From Bacillota bacterium (GTDB lineage: Bacteria > Bacillota > Bacilli > Paenibacillales > Paenibacillaceae): 64,000 nucleotides of DNA. The DNA lies in contig JAEWAQ010000072.1 of assembly GCA_023391635.1 (NCBI GenBank), positions 7,056 to 71,055 on the forward strand. Direction: 5' to 3'. The notes below the pieces were generated by a model. The model was not told where the DNA came from. It saw only the letters and a list, made by a program, of their open reading frames with translations, and made no database searches. The position numbers were made by a program, and so were the translations under genes. Below are positions 1-8,818 of this stretch, one piece after another (positions within the stretch are counted from its first letter, which is position 1; each line of letters begins with the position of its first letter).

Positions 1-833
1 GCCACGACGGCAGTCGCCATCTTCATCGATTCCAGCGGAATATCGCGAAGCGGAACGTTCGAAGCGGCTGCCGAGTTTTTGATGTAGTCCGCTTTGGTGA
101 TGGCGTTATACAGGAACAACTGCAATGGCCTGTATTTCATGTCAGGCGACAGGAACAGCATCGCGTGGTACCACTCGTTCCAGTATCCGATAGCGATGAA
201 CAAGCCGATCGTCGCCAGCGCCGGCGTCATCATCGGGAGTATTAACTGCAGGAAAATGCGGAAGTCTCCTGCGCCGTCGATTTTCGCGGATTCCGTAATG
301 GCGTGCGGGATCGAGCGGACGAACGCCTTCATCATGATGATGAGAAAGGGAGTCATCAGCCCAGGGAGCAGCACCGCCAAATAGTTGTCCTTCAGGTGCA
401 AGTATTGATTCATCAACACGAAGAACGGAACGAGTCCCCCGGAGAACAGCGTCGTGAAGTAGATGAAGAACGAGATTTTGTTTCGATAAGGGAAATCCGG
501 TCGTTGCAAAGCGTAGCCCGTCATCGCGACGATAAACAGGCCGGCGATCGTGCCAATTACCGTAATGCCGACAGTGACCGCGTAAGCGCCGATAATCAGA
601 TTCGGGTTCTCGAATACGATCTTGTAAGCGAATGTGCTGAATTCTCGAGGCCAAATATTGAAGCCATATCTGGCAATGGAATATTCGGTCGTGAAGGAAG
701 TACCGATTACAAGCAGGAAAGGAATGAGACAAATCAACGCGAATAATCCTATGACGCCATAACCGAACGAGGCGACAATCGCTTTCGATGTATCGGTGCG
801 CGTGACCGAGCGTGCAGCATCCAGTGGAACCAC
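1..833 (-). CDS. Carbohydrate ABC transporter permease, LplC type (3' end cut by window edge)
   Basis: This is an inner-membrane subunit of a CUT1-type sugar importer. The translated frame has several hydrophobic segments and the permease EAA-type loop (ITESAKIDGAGDFRIFLQLILP), which docks to the ATPase. Reading starts at GTG 833, 26 bases after the LplB stop and directly behind an AGGGGG stretch; no in-frame ATG fits better. The C-terminus lies beyond base 1, so the protein is incomplete here. It is the third gene of a minus-strand operon with a GH35-like glycosidase and LplB. A binding protein is not in view. The substrate is unknown; a galactoside or other oligosaccharide is inferred from the glycosidase. 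Confidence 0.9.
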   Translation of the reverse strand, partial: MVPLDAARSVTRTDTSKAIVASFGYGVIGLFALICLIPFLLVIGTSFTTEYSIARYGFNIWPREFSTFAYKIVFENPNLIIGAYAVTVGITVIGTIAGLFIVAMTGYALQRPDFPYRNKISFFIYFTTLFSGGLVPFFVLMNQYLHLKDNYLAVLLPGLMTPFLIIMMKAFVRSIPHAITESAKIDGAGDFRIFLQLILPMMTPALATIGLFIAIGYWNEWYHAMLFLSPDMKYRPLQLFLYNAITKADYIKNSAAASNVPLRDIPLESMKMATAVV

Positions 834-858
834 TCCCCCTCTACCCGTATTTCCCTTC

Positions 859-1824
859 CTAGAACAGCGTGTTTTCCGGCGACAGCTTCTTCACAAGCCA
901 GTTGGCGCTGACGACGATGAAGAACCCGAACACCGACTGGTACAAGCTGACGGCGCTGCCCATCGAGAAGTTGAAGTTCGTCATGAGCGAGCGGAACACG
1001 TACGTTTCGATAATGTCCGTGGTGGCGTACAATGCTGTATTGTTGGCGCCGACAAGGTTGTAGAACAGGCCGAAGTTGCCCCTGAGCACGCCGCCGAGCG
1101 AGAACAGCAGAAGGATGATGAACGTCGGCTTGAGCCACGGCAGGATAATATACCAGATGCGCTGCAGCGCGTTCGCGCCGTCGATCTCGGACGCTTCCAC
1201 GATTTCCGAGTCGAGCCCCATGATCGCGGCGAAATAAATAATCGAGCCGTAGCCGGTCGATTGCCACAAGTAGGTAAAGAGGATAATGAAGGGCCACCAA
1301 TGCGGATCGGAATACGTCTTGATCGGATCGAATCCCATCGATTTGAGCGTTCCGTTCAGCAGGCCGTAGTCATAGCTTAAGATGTTGTAGGCGATCAGAC
1401 CGATGAGCACGAACGAAATGAAGTACGGCAGAAACATGAGCGACTGCGAAATTTTCTTGAACCACTTGCTGCGAAGTTCGTTCAGCAGGACGGCTACGCA
1501 AATCTGCACGACGTTGCCGAATACGATGAACGCCAGGTTGTAGGCGATCGTATTGATGGTGAGCCGCCACAAGTCGCCGGTGATGACGAGGAAGCGAAAG
1601 TTGTTCCAGCCGATGAACTGGCTATGGAAGATGCCGTCGGTGTAGTTGTAGTTGATAAAGGCGAGATACAGGCCCGGCATGGGCAAATAGGCGAAAATGA
1701 TGAAGAATACGGCCGCGGGCGCGCACATCAGGAGCAGCGTTCGGTATGCGAACAGGGTGCGCAGACGGGAGCGCTTCGGGGGCGAGAGCGCCGGATGGCG
1801 CCCCGCGGCGACGGTTTCGCTCAT
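859..1824 (-). CDS. Carbohydrate ABC transporter permease, LplB type
   Basis: This is the second permease of the same importer, about 321 residues, the usual family length. After a basic N-terminus there are about six membrane spans, the motif FAYLPMPGLYLAF typical of LplB proteins, and the EAA loop EASEIDGANALQRIWYIILP. ATG 1824 was chosen because GGGAGG lies just upstream; longer readings would overlap the upstream glycosidase gene without a ribosome binding site. It sits between the glycosidase and LplC, so the three are probably co-transcribed. LplB/LplC pairs usually work with a shared MsmX-type ATPase encoded elsewhere, which fits the absence of an ATPase gene here. Confidence 0.93.
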   Translation of the reverse strand: MSETVAAGRHPALSPPKRSRLRTLFAYRTLLLMCAPAAVFFIIFAYLPMPGLYLAFINYNYTDGIFHSQFIGWNNFRFLVITGDLWRLTINTIAYNLAFIVFGNVVQICVAVLLNELRSKWFKKISQSLMFLPYFISFVLIGLIAYNILSYDYGLLNGTLKSMGFDPIKTYSDPHWWPFIILFTYLWQSTGYGSIIYFAAIMGLDSEIVEASEIDGANALQRIWYIILPWLKPTFIILLLFSLGGVLRGNFGLFYNLVGANNTALYATTDIIETYVFRSLMTNFNFSMGSAVSLYQSVFGFFIVVSANWLVKKLSPENTLF

Positions 1825-1897
1825 GGACAGTCCTCCCTGCATAGATAGATTCTGCGGCTTGCTTGATTGGTTGAGGCGCTTACGGTCGGTCGGTCGG

Positions 1898-4800
1898 TCA
1901 CACCGGCCGGAATGCAAGCCGGCGCAGCTCGCCGCGCTCGCCAGGCACGACCGACTCCAACAGGATGCGTATGCCGCTGCTGGCCGGGTCATCCGGAGCG
2001 ACCCAGGCTCCCGGCACGTAGAAGCTGTCCGGGCTGCCGCCGCTCATGACAGGCCGCTCGGAGCCGCCGGGAAGCCAGAGCCTCGCGATCAGGCGGCTCC
2101 CCAGGAGCACGGTCAGCTTCACATTCAAGCCCTCCGCGTGTACGCGCCAGCCGTTGTCATTCCTTGCATCTGTCAAGCTGCCGGTGAGCCAGACGGTTTC
2201 GCCGGGGCTGGCGACGATGGGGAACTGCGTCCGGGTGGCAGTGAGATTCGCTTGATCGGCTGCGCGGACCAATTCCGTCTCGCCGACCGGGGCCACGCGC
2301 CAATTCGTTGCGCTGCGGCTCTCGAACAGCTGCACTTTGCCCGCTGGAACGCCGATCCGGCGCTCCAGTATTAGCGCGATGTTATGTTCGCCGCCCGGGC
2401 GGACGAACGGCGTCAGCGTTAGCCACGGATCATCCGGCATGACGACGCTCGCCTCTGCGCCATCGATGTAAACGCGGACGGTACTCTGCAACCCGTTGAA
2501 ATGCAAAGCGAACGTATCCGCCTGCTCGGACAGGACAATGGTGCGGCGATAGTATTCGTAGGCAACCGGGTCGTTCGGATGCCAGCCGCCGAAGGAAGTC
2601 ATCGGCCAGCTGTCGTCCGATGAGGCATCGGCGTTGGGAATGGCTGTTGCTTCCGCATTCGCAACCGCGTTTGGTCCTGCGTTTGGCCCTGCGACCGACT
2701 TCGCCGCCGTACCGCCCTTGCCCGCTGCGACAAACTCCGGCCGTACTGCTGCGTCTGCCGTCCGTTGGAACCGCCAACCCGACGTCAAATTCCGCACAGC
2801 CAACACGGCGGCCATATCGCGGACGCCTTTGCAGGAAGACAGCCTCAGACCCGGCAATCGGCGGTCATCGAAATTGGAATGTCCCCAAATTTCGATGCAT
2901 CCCGACCAGCCGGACACGGCTCTCGGCTCCGGGAAAGCGACATATCGGCTGGAGCCGCCCGGCACGACGGTGCCGACATAAGCCTGGTCCGCATAGACGG
3001 ATACGATATCGCTTGCGCCGGTCACAAGGACGCCCATGCACGAACGATCGGTCGGCGGCGCAGCTATGCCGCTGTCTGCCTTGAAAGTGGCAAATCCACG
3101 GTAAATGCCGATCTGCTCGAGCGGCCAAGGAGGTTGTCCGCCTTCTTTCGTAAATCCCGAAATGCGCTGCGTGCCCAGTAGAAGCGCTGGCGCCGCATGC
3201 CATTGCTTGACAAGTTCACGGACCTCCTCTTGCGCAATTTCTATCGGGCCTGCGGAGTTGCACGTGCCGGAAGCATCGTCATAGGAAGCGAATTTAAGCG
3301 CGTCGCCGCGAGGTATCACGATAACGTGAAGTCCACTGCCGTCCGGCCAGTCGAATTCGCAGCGTGCATGCAGCGGTCCGCTGCATACGAGCGTTGTGAT
3401 ATCGGCGTCCTGCGAGAGAACCGCGCCTGAAAGACGTGCTTTGGACGGCGTGTGCAAGCGCAGCGCAATATGGACTTCCGCAGCCGACTCCTCCGCGCAG
3501 AAGATCAAGGTCAATCGCCCGTTTGCCATGGTTTGATGGAATAATTCGGCGGTCGCATACGCAATCTCGCCCTCGATTCCGCCCCAGCGTCGAAGGGACA
3601 TACGCTCCGGCAGCGCAAGGCACAGTTCGCGAGTTAAGTTGGATACGAATGCGAGCGCGCCGCCGTCCGGGAAGCTCAGCCGATAAGGGCCGGCTGTGAA
3701 TCCGCGATCTTGCAGAGAACGGTTAATGACAAGCTCGAAGTCCGGATCGAGACCGGATTTGGAATTGAAATCGGAATTGAAATCGGAATCGAATACGGGA
3801 TCGGATCCAGGATCGGGATCCCGATTGGAGTTGCATTTTGGACCGGATTTTTTATCGAATGTCGGATCTAGCGTCGGATCGGGATCGGGAACGGAGTCGG
3901 CTTCCCCCTCCATCGGCTTCGCCTCGGCAAAGGAGGGGCCGTATACGTCCAAGATCCGGCGAAGCAGCTTGCCTTCATAGGCTTCCGGTCGGACATGCCC
4001 TTCGGGTGAAATCATTCCACCGAAATCATAGTCCGATGTCATGAACGCCAGCGGACGCCCCCAGTTGTTGGTCGCGTTCGTGAAGCCGAAGTCCGTTCCC
4101 GACACTTGCAGATACGGTCCCAGGAGCTTGACACCGCATGACAAAAGCCGCCGGAGCAGGAAATGGCTGCGGTTCGTCTCCGTCACGAGCAGCGGCAATC
4201 CGCGTTTCTCCAGCATTCGCCTGTAAGTCAGCACGGTATCCTCGAAGGCCGGGTCTCGGTTGTCCGGATAGAAGTTGCATGTCGGCACGACGCCCGGCAC
4301 ATCGCCCGAGGCGGCGGTCAATCCGCCTTGACCGGCACAGGCGATTAACGGTATCGAGATGCCATGTGTCAATGCCATGTCGCGGAGCGCCCGGATGTAC
4401 CCCTGCGGATCACGGCAATCGTAGAAATCAAGTTCATTCTCAAGCTGTACCGCGATAACCGTCCCCTGCCGATTCAGCTCATATTGATGCAATAAAGGCA
4501 TAATGCGATCGAACCAGCGGGCAACATGCCCCAGGTAGACCGGATCGTTGTCGCGGAGCCTGATGCCGTCCTTCAGCAGGTAAGCCGGCAGAGCGCCTCC
4601 GTCCCATTCCGAGCAGATGTATGGACCCGGCCTCGCCACGACCCATAGCCCCACTTCCGCCGCGAGTTCCAGAAAAGCCGCCGCATCCTTCTCCCCTTCG
4701 AATTCCCACACGCCGGCTTCCGATTCATGATAATTCCAGGGAAAATACACATCGATGGCGTTATAACCGAACGAAACTAATTGCTCCATCCGTTGACGCC

Positions 4801-4927
4801 AGCAAGCGCGGGGGATGCGGAAGTAGAACAAGGAGGCGCACAAGAGAATCCGGCTCTGACCGTTGATCGCGACCCGGTCCGATCGGAGCGCGACCGACCA
4901 TTCAGGTGGTGCTGCACTAGTCATCAT
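1898..4927 (-). CDS. GH35-like glycosidase (probable beta-galactosidase)
   Basis: This is a large cytoplasmic-looking glycosidase of about 1009 residues with no signal peptide. The N-terminal TIM barrel shows GH35 hallmarks: RIPRACWRQRMEQL, YFPWNYHE, ARPGPYICSEWDGG and the probable acid/base Glu in IAVQLENELDF, with a probable nucleophile Glu in LLVTETNRSHF. The C-terminal half contains beta-rich jelly-roll-like segments (HFNGLQSTVRVYIDG). A stretch around residues 342-397 is a low-complexity Asp/Pro/Ser/Asn/Phe insert encoded by simple repeats. ATG 4927 (or 4924) follows GGGGGG at good spacing; ATG 4957, behind AAGGA, is an alternative. It heads an operon with LplB and LplC, suggesting it cleaves the imported sugar. 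The exact substrate cannot be read from sequence. Confidence 0.85.
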   Translation of the reverse strand: MMTSAAPPEWSVALRSDRVAINGQSRILLCASLFYFRIPRACWRQRMEQLVSFGYNAIDVYFPWNYHESEAGVWEFEGEKDAAAFLELAAEVGLWVVARPGPYICSEWDGGALPAYLLKDGIRLRDNDPVYLGHVARWFDRIMPLLHQYELNRQGTVIAVQLENELDFYDCRDPQGYIRALRDMALTHGISIPLIACAGQGGLTAASGDVPGVVPTCNFYPDNRDPAFEDTVLTYRRMLEKRGLPLLVTETNRSHFLLRRLLSCGVKLLGPYLQVSGTDFGFTNATNNWGRPLAFMTSDYDFGGMISPEGHVRPEAYEGKLLRRILDVYGPSFAEAKPMEGEADSVPDPDPTLDPTFDKKSGPKCNSNRDPDPGSDPVFDSDFNSDFNSKSGLDPDFELVINRSLQDRGFTAGPYRLSFPDGGALAFVSNLTRELCLALPERMSLRRWGGIEGEIAYATAELFHQTMANGRLTLIFCAEESAAEVHIALRLHTPSKARLSGAVLSQDADITTLVCSGPLHARCEFDWPDGSGLHVIVIPRGDALKFASYDDASGTCNSAGPIEIAQEEVRELVKQWHAAPALLLGTQRISGFTKEGGQPPWPLEQIGIYRGFATFKADSGIAAPPTDRSCMGVLVTGASDIVSVYADQAYVGTVVPGGSSRYVAFPEPRAVSGWSGCIEIWGHSNFDDRRLPGLRLSSCKGVRDMAAVLAVRNLTSGWRFQRTADAAVRPEFVAAGKGGTAAKSVAGPNAGPNAVANAEATAIPNADASSDDSWPMTSFGGWHPNDPVAYEYYRRTIVLSEQADTFALHFNGLQSTVRVYIDGAEASVVMPDDPWLTLTPFVRPGGEHNIALILERRIGVPAGKVQLFESRSATNWRVAPVGETELVRAADQANLTATRTQFPIVASPGETVWLTGSLTDARNDNGWRVHAEGLNVKLTVLLGSRLIARLWLPGGSERPVMSGGSPDSFYVPGAWVAPDDPASSGIRILLESVVPGERGELRRLAFRPV
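3738..3897 (-). repeat. Simple-sequence repeat inside the GH35-like gene
   Basis: The DNA is built from degenerate 6-base units of the GGATCG/GAATCG type, staying in frame and encoding a run rich in DPDP, DSDF and NSDF. It separates the catalytic barrel from the downstream beta domains, so it may act as a flexible acidic linker. Neighbouring parts of the gene do not show this pattern. Confidence 0.75.
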
Positions 4928-4978
4928 TAGCCCCCCAGTCAGTGTAATCGGTATCATGTAACCGGTTCCTTTTTTATA

Positions 4979-4992
4979 TTAAACGCTTTCAT
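4979..4992 (-). promoter_or_regulatory. cre-like site upstream of the GH35 operon
   Basis: On the minus strand the site reads TGAAAGCGTTTAAT, close to the CcpA consensus TGWAANCGNTNWCA with a mismatch near the end. It lies about 50 bases upstream of the chosen start codon, in a short AT-rich stretch that presumably holds the promoter. Catabolite repression of a glycosidase/importer operon would be expected. Assignment rests on the consensus match alone. Confidence 0.45.
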
Positions 4993-5040
4993 TGGGCAAT
5001 ACATTAGACGAAACAACGATATCTATAACAAAACGAAGAT

Positions 5041-5320
5041 GTTTGAACGGGAGGACAACGGCACCGCTTTTCCGTTGCGGCGGCGAGTGGATTAGGCGCG
5101 AACAACGCCTATTTGGGTGGAGGCGCGAGGCGGCGGGCGGATTAGGCGCGGACAGCGCCTTTTTCGGCGGAGGCGCGAAGCGGCGGGCGGATTAGTCGCG
5201 GACAGCACCTTTTTCGGCGGATCGGCGGGACGACGAGCGGATTAGACGCGGACAGCGCCTTTTTCGGCGGATCGGCGGGACGGCGGGCGAATCCGGTACG
5301 GATCGCATCTTGCGCAGCTG
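5041..5320 (+). repeat. Intergenic 50-bp tandem repeat array (locus 1)
   Basis: Units start at 5091, 5141, 5191 and 5241, exactly 50 bases apart; decayed units flank them at about 5041 and 5291. Each has ATTAG, then a hairpin-like AGGCGC-GGACA-GCGCCT segment followed by TTTTT, then GGCGG/GCGGGCGG. The best hairpin is in the 5141 unit; others carry mismatches. The array fills most of the gap between the GH35 operon and the 3' end of the EPS operon, where no gene is visible. The hairpin plus T-run would be a terminator only for plus-strand transcription, yet both neighbours are on the minus strand. A related array is at 16002. Confidence 0.9.
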
Positions 5321-5381
5321 ACATTGTCGGCAAATGCTCGGCGCAGGAGCCCACGCCGAGCATTGAAGGCATCCGCCTGTG

Positions 5382-6380
5382 CTACCGCAGCGCCTGCTTC
5401 AAATAGTAGGCGAGCTTGAACAGCCGGCCGCTCACCTTCGTAATCTGATAGTACGACTTCTGCGACGCGCCGAAGGAGCGGTAGATGCGCTCAATCGGCT
5501 CGTGCATGCCCCCGTGAAAATCGAACGGCTGCCCACGCCCAGCCGCCTCGCGGATCGCATGCCAGACGAGCAAGGCATGGGCTCCGCTCTCCTTGGCCTG
5601 CGGCGTGTCTCCGCCGAGCAGATAGTACGTGCAGCGGGCATCCCGCACCACATACAACGCGCACAGCGCGCGGCCTTGCGCATCCTCCGCGAACAGAATC
5701 TGACGCATGCTCCGCTCGCCGCAAGCCCGGTCCACCGCCTGCAGCACCTCGTAATCGTACGGCATCGTAAAATGCGGCGGGTCGAACATCGCGCGGTTGA
5801 CTTCCTGAAACCGGTCCAGGTCGTCGCTTTCTACGACGCGCACCAGCCGCTCGGCCTTCCGAATGTCCGCTTGCACCTGCTCCGAGAACCCGGCGTATAC
5901 CCGCTCCAAATCCGACGTATCCTCAATCATGTACGTAAACCTGGACATTTGCCGAAATCCCCGCCAGTAGAACACGCTCCAATTCGTATTGTCGCCGTGA
6001 AACTGCTGGTTGAAATAATCGACGCGCGGCAGGCGGTCGATCAGCTCCGTATAGATGTCCCGCTCCCACGACAGCCTGTTCGCCGCCCCTGAGCCGTCGG
6101 GATAGCGGATCCAGACACCCATAGTCAGCGTCAATTGCGGCATCGAGATGACCTGGAACAACGACTTCCTCAGCTTGCGATACGGCATCGACGCGACGAT
6201 CTCGCCGCCCCGCTCCACGAGCAGCACATCCCATCCGGCCGAACCGCCGCAGACGGCGTCCAGCCACCAATCGCGGTCGAACAGCGGGATGCCGGACTCC
6301 CGCTTGCACAATTCGCGGTAGCGGAACTTGGCGTCCTCCTCAGGCAACGGGATACGGGCAACAGCCGTTTCTGCTTGCAT
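5382..6380 (-). CDS. FemAB/GNAT-like acyl- or aminoacyltransferase, copy 2
   Basis: A protein of about 332 residues of the GNAT-fold group (Acetyltransf_6/FemAB-like) often found in polysaccharide clusters. Conserved blocks shared with the upstream paralogue are DWWLDA, WDVLLVERGGE, LTLTMGVWIRYP, FYWRGFRQ, YYLLGG and FHGGMHEP. No signal peptide or membrane span is obvious. ATG 6380 begins immediately after the paralogue stop, so the two are translationally coupled and probably arose by tandem duplication. It is the last gene of the galU-led EPS transcript. Transfer of an acyl or amino-acid group onto the sugar or lipid-linked repeat is inferred; the acceptor is not known. Confidence 0.82.
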   Translation of the reverse strand: MQAETAVARIPLPEEDAKFRYRELCKRESGIPLFDRDWWLDAVCGGSAGWDVLLVERGGEIVASMPYRKLRKSLFQVISMPQLTLTMGVWIRYPDGSGAANRLSWERDIYTELIDRLPRVDYFNQQFHGDNTNWSVFYWRGFRQMSRFTYMIEDTSDLERVYAGFSEQVQADIRKAERLVRVVESDDLDRFQEVNRAMFDPPHFTMPYDYEVLQAVDRACGERSMRQILFAEDAQGRALCALYVVRDARCTYYLLGGDTPQAKESGAHALLVWHAIREAAGRGQPFDFHGGMHEPIERIYRSFGASQKSYYQITKVSGRLFKLAYYLKQALR

Positions 6381-6381
6381 C

Positions 6382-7404
6382 CTACACCAGCACTCCTTGA
6401 TTGAGATTGGAAAACATCGACAGCGTGGTGACAACTGCCGCCTGGCCGATGGCCTGCTTCAAATAGTAAGCCAGCTTGTACAGCTTGCCGTTGATCTTCG
6501 AAATTTGAAAATAGGGCTTCTGCACGGCGCCGAATGCGCGGAAGAACGTCTCGACCGGCTCGTGCATCCCGCCATACAGATCGAGATGCTTGGTGACGGG
6601 CGCAAGCCGCTGAACGGCTTCCCACAACAGCAAGGACGATGCTCCGCTTCGACGCAGGTTCGGGTCGCCGCCCCCTAGCAAATAATAGGCGCAGTTGACG
6701 TCCCACACGATGTAAACAGCACTGTGGATCCGGCCTTCCTTGTCCACGGCGAACCAGATTTTCCGGCATCCCCGTTCGCGGCACGCCCGGTCGACTTCGC
6801 GGATGAACTCGAGCGAATGCGGCATCTTCTCCCCCTGCCGTTCGAACGTCATCTCGTTAATCCGGTGGAACGCTTCGATGTCGTCGCTTTCCACCACGGT
6901 CAACAGCTTCTGTGCCTTGCGAATTTCGTTGCGGGTCTTCTCCTTCATTGCCGCGTACAAGCCGTCCGTATCCCGCAAATTTTCGAGCACGTACGTATAG
7001 CGCGTCGTCTGCCGAAACCCCCGCCAGTAGAACGTGCTCCAATTCGTGATTTGCCAGTGATAGTGCTGATAATAGTAGTCCACGCGCGGCAGGCGGTCGA
7101 TGATCTCCAAGTAAATCTCCTTCTCGTACGACAGCCGGGTCGCATACTTCTGACCGCGCGGATACCGGATCCAGATGCCCATCGTCAAGGTCAGATACGG
7201 CATGTCGATCACGTCGAAGATCACCTTCTTCGTCCGGTAGAAGGGGAGGCTCGCTACCACTTCCCCGCCCCGTTCGACCAGCAGCACATCCCAGTTGTTC
7301 GCACCGGCGGTCGCGTCCAGCCACCAATCCTGATTGATGACCGGAATATCCGGATTGTCCCGGCACAACGCCCGATATTTGCTCTTCTCGTCCATGTCGC
7401 TCAT
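6382..7404 (-). CDS. FemAB/GNAT-like acyl- or aminoacyltransferase, copy 1
   Basis: About 340 residues, the same family and domain order as the following gene, with DWWLDATAGANNWDVLLVE, LTLTMGIWIRYP, STFYWRGFRQ, YYLLGGGD and LYGGMHEP conserved. The start could be ATG 7404 or ATG 7395, since a GAGG precedes both at different spacings. It follows manC by 40 bases. FemAB-like proteins use aminoacyl-tRNA while Acetyltransf_6 relatives use acyl-CoA; nothing in the sequence decides which. Its place in the cluster suggests modification of the GDP-fucose-containing polymer. Confidence 0.82.
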   Translation of the reverse strand: MSDMDEKSKYRALCRDNPDIPVINQDWWLDATAGANNWDVLLVERGGEVVASLPFYRTKKVIFDVIDMPYLTLTMGIWIRYPRGQKYATRLSYEKEIYLEIIDRLPRVDYYYQHYHWQITNWSTFYWRGFRQTTRYTYVLENLRDTDGLYAAMKEKTRNEIRKAQKLLTVVESDDIEAFHRINEMTFERQGEKMPHSLEFIREVDRACRERGCRKIWFAVDKEGRIHSAVYIVWDVNCAYYLLGGGDPNLRRSGASSLLLWEAVQRLAPVTKHLDLYGGMHEPVETFFRAFGAVQKPYFQISKINGKLYKLAYYLKQAIGQAAVVTTLSMFSNLNQGVLV

Positions 7405-7444
7405 GCCTCGCTTCTTCTTCGTAATGGTCGACGCCGACGCTGCT

Positions 7445-8818
7445 TTATCCGATCATGCCGCAGTGGCGTTCGATATCTTCCCATTCGTAATAGAGACGAA
7501 TGATGTCTTCCGCGCTGACGCGGCTGCCCATCTGGACTTCGATCCATTCCATGTCGCTGCCTGCCCGGATGCTGTGGGGCGTGCCAGCGGGAATGTGAAT
7601 CGTATCGCCCACCTGCACGCGGGAACCGATATGGTTCATCACGAAAGTGCCTTCGCCGGATACGACCGTCCAATATTCGTCCCGGTTCAGGTGAAAATGA
7701 TAGCTCATGCACTGACCCGCGTTCATCCGCACCGCCCGGGTCAGCATTTCACGCCCGTCTTCCAGCTGCTTGCAATCCATCACCCGCGATGTGCCCCAGC
7801 GCTTCTCTTCATACATGGGACGTTGCCGAATATCTTTCAGCATCTCCTTGAGCTGCGGGCTGCGCGCTTTGTCTGCCACCAGGATGCCGTCGGGGCTCGC
7901 CGCAACGACGATGTCCGACAGGCCGATGACCGTCACGAGCATATCCAGTTCATTCACCACATGGGTATTGACGGAATCGGCGCTGACGAGACCTCGCCCG
8001 ATCGTGCCGACGCTCATCTCCTCGGTCAGCGTGTTCCAGGTGCCGAGGTCCTTCCAGTCGCCTCCGTACGGCACGGCGACGACTGAGCCGGCTTTCTCCA
8101 CCACTTCATAGTCGAAGCTGATTGCCGGCAAGCGTTCATACTGCTTCACCATCTCTTCGTAATGAATCGGCAATCCTTTGTCGATCAACAACCGGATGAT
8201 CGTATCGAGTTTGAAGGCGAATACGCCGCAATTCCACAGCGCCCCCGCGGCGATCAGCGCCTCTGCTTCCGTTTCGGACGGCTTCTCGACGAATCGGCGG
8301 ACCGGCCTGCAGCTCGCATCCCCGTCAGAATCCGCCTCCGGTACGATATATCCGTACTTGGCGGACGGATACGTCGGCCGCACGCCGATCAGCGCGAGCT
8401 CCGCTCCCGTTTCCTGCAAGTCAGCTTCCAACTCGCGCACTTTCGCGAAGAAGCCGTCCTCCACGTAAGGATCGACGGGCAATACCGCGACCACTTCGTC
8501 GAGCCGGGTGCCGGCGGCATACAGATAGGTCGCCGCCAGCGCGATCGCCGGGAACGTGTCTCGCCTGACCGGCTCGACGACGGTGGCGACCGTCTCCGGC
8601 AGTTGGCTGCGGATGATCTCCCGCTGTTTCGCGCCGACCGCCACCAAAGCGTCATTCGCGAGCCCTACCCGGCCAAGCTGCCGCCATACCCGCTGCACCA
8701 TCGATTCCATCTGGCCGTCCTCGCTCTGCAGCACTTTGAGAAACTGCTTCGACCTCGTGTCGTTCGACAGCGGCCACAGCCGCTTGCCGGACCCGCCTGA
8801 CAGCAGCACGATTTTCAC
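7445..8818 (-). CDS. manC: Mannose-1-phosphate guanylyltransferase with C-terminal cupin
   Basis: It makes GDP-mannose from mannose-1-phosphate and GTP, the precursor of GDP-fucose made by the neighbouring gmd and fcl products. The nucleotidyltransferase signature GGSGKRLWPLS lies at residues 8-18, FVEKPSE follows near the middle, and a C-terminal cupin (YHFHLNRDEYWTVVSGEG, HIPAGTPHS) resembles the phosphomannose isomerase half of bifunctional ManC. Length, 457 residues, fits this class. The GTG start at 8818 overlaps the upstream acetyltransferase stop as GTGA, indicating translational coupling. Whether the cupin is an active isomerase is not decided here. Confidence 0.92.
   Translation of the reverse strand: MKIVLLSGGSGKRLWPLSNDTRSKQFLKVLQSEDGQMESMVQRVWRQLGRVGLANDALVAVGAKQREIIRSQLPETVATVVEPVRRDTFPAIALAATYLYAAGTRLDEVVAVLPVDPYVEDGFFAKVRELEADLQETGAELALIGVRPTYPSAKYGYIVPEADSDGDASCRPVRRFVEKPSETEAEALIAAGALWNCGVFAFKLDTIIRLLIDKGLPIHYEEMVKQYERLPAISFDYEVVEKAGSVVAVPYGGDWKDLGTWNTLTEEMSVGTIGRGLVSADSVNTHVVNELDMLVTVIGLSDIVVAASPDGILVADKARSPQLKEMLKDIRQRPMYEEKRWGTSRVMDCKQLEDGREMLTRAVRMNAGQCMSYHFHLNRDEYWTVVSGEGTFVMNHIGSRVQVGDTIHIPAGTPHSIRAGSDMEWIEVQMGSRVSAEDIIRLYYEWEDIERHCGMIG

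Noticed and set aside
5141..5170. True intrinsic terminator for the EPS operon
   Set aside because: The hairpin plus T-run points along the plus strand, but both flanking operons are on the minus strand, so it cannot end them in the usual way.
5091..5290. CRISPR array
   Set aside because: The units are contiguous tandem repeats with no unique spacers and no cas genes nearby.
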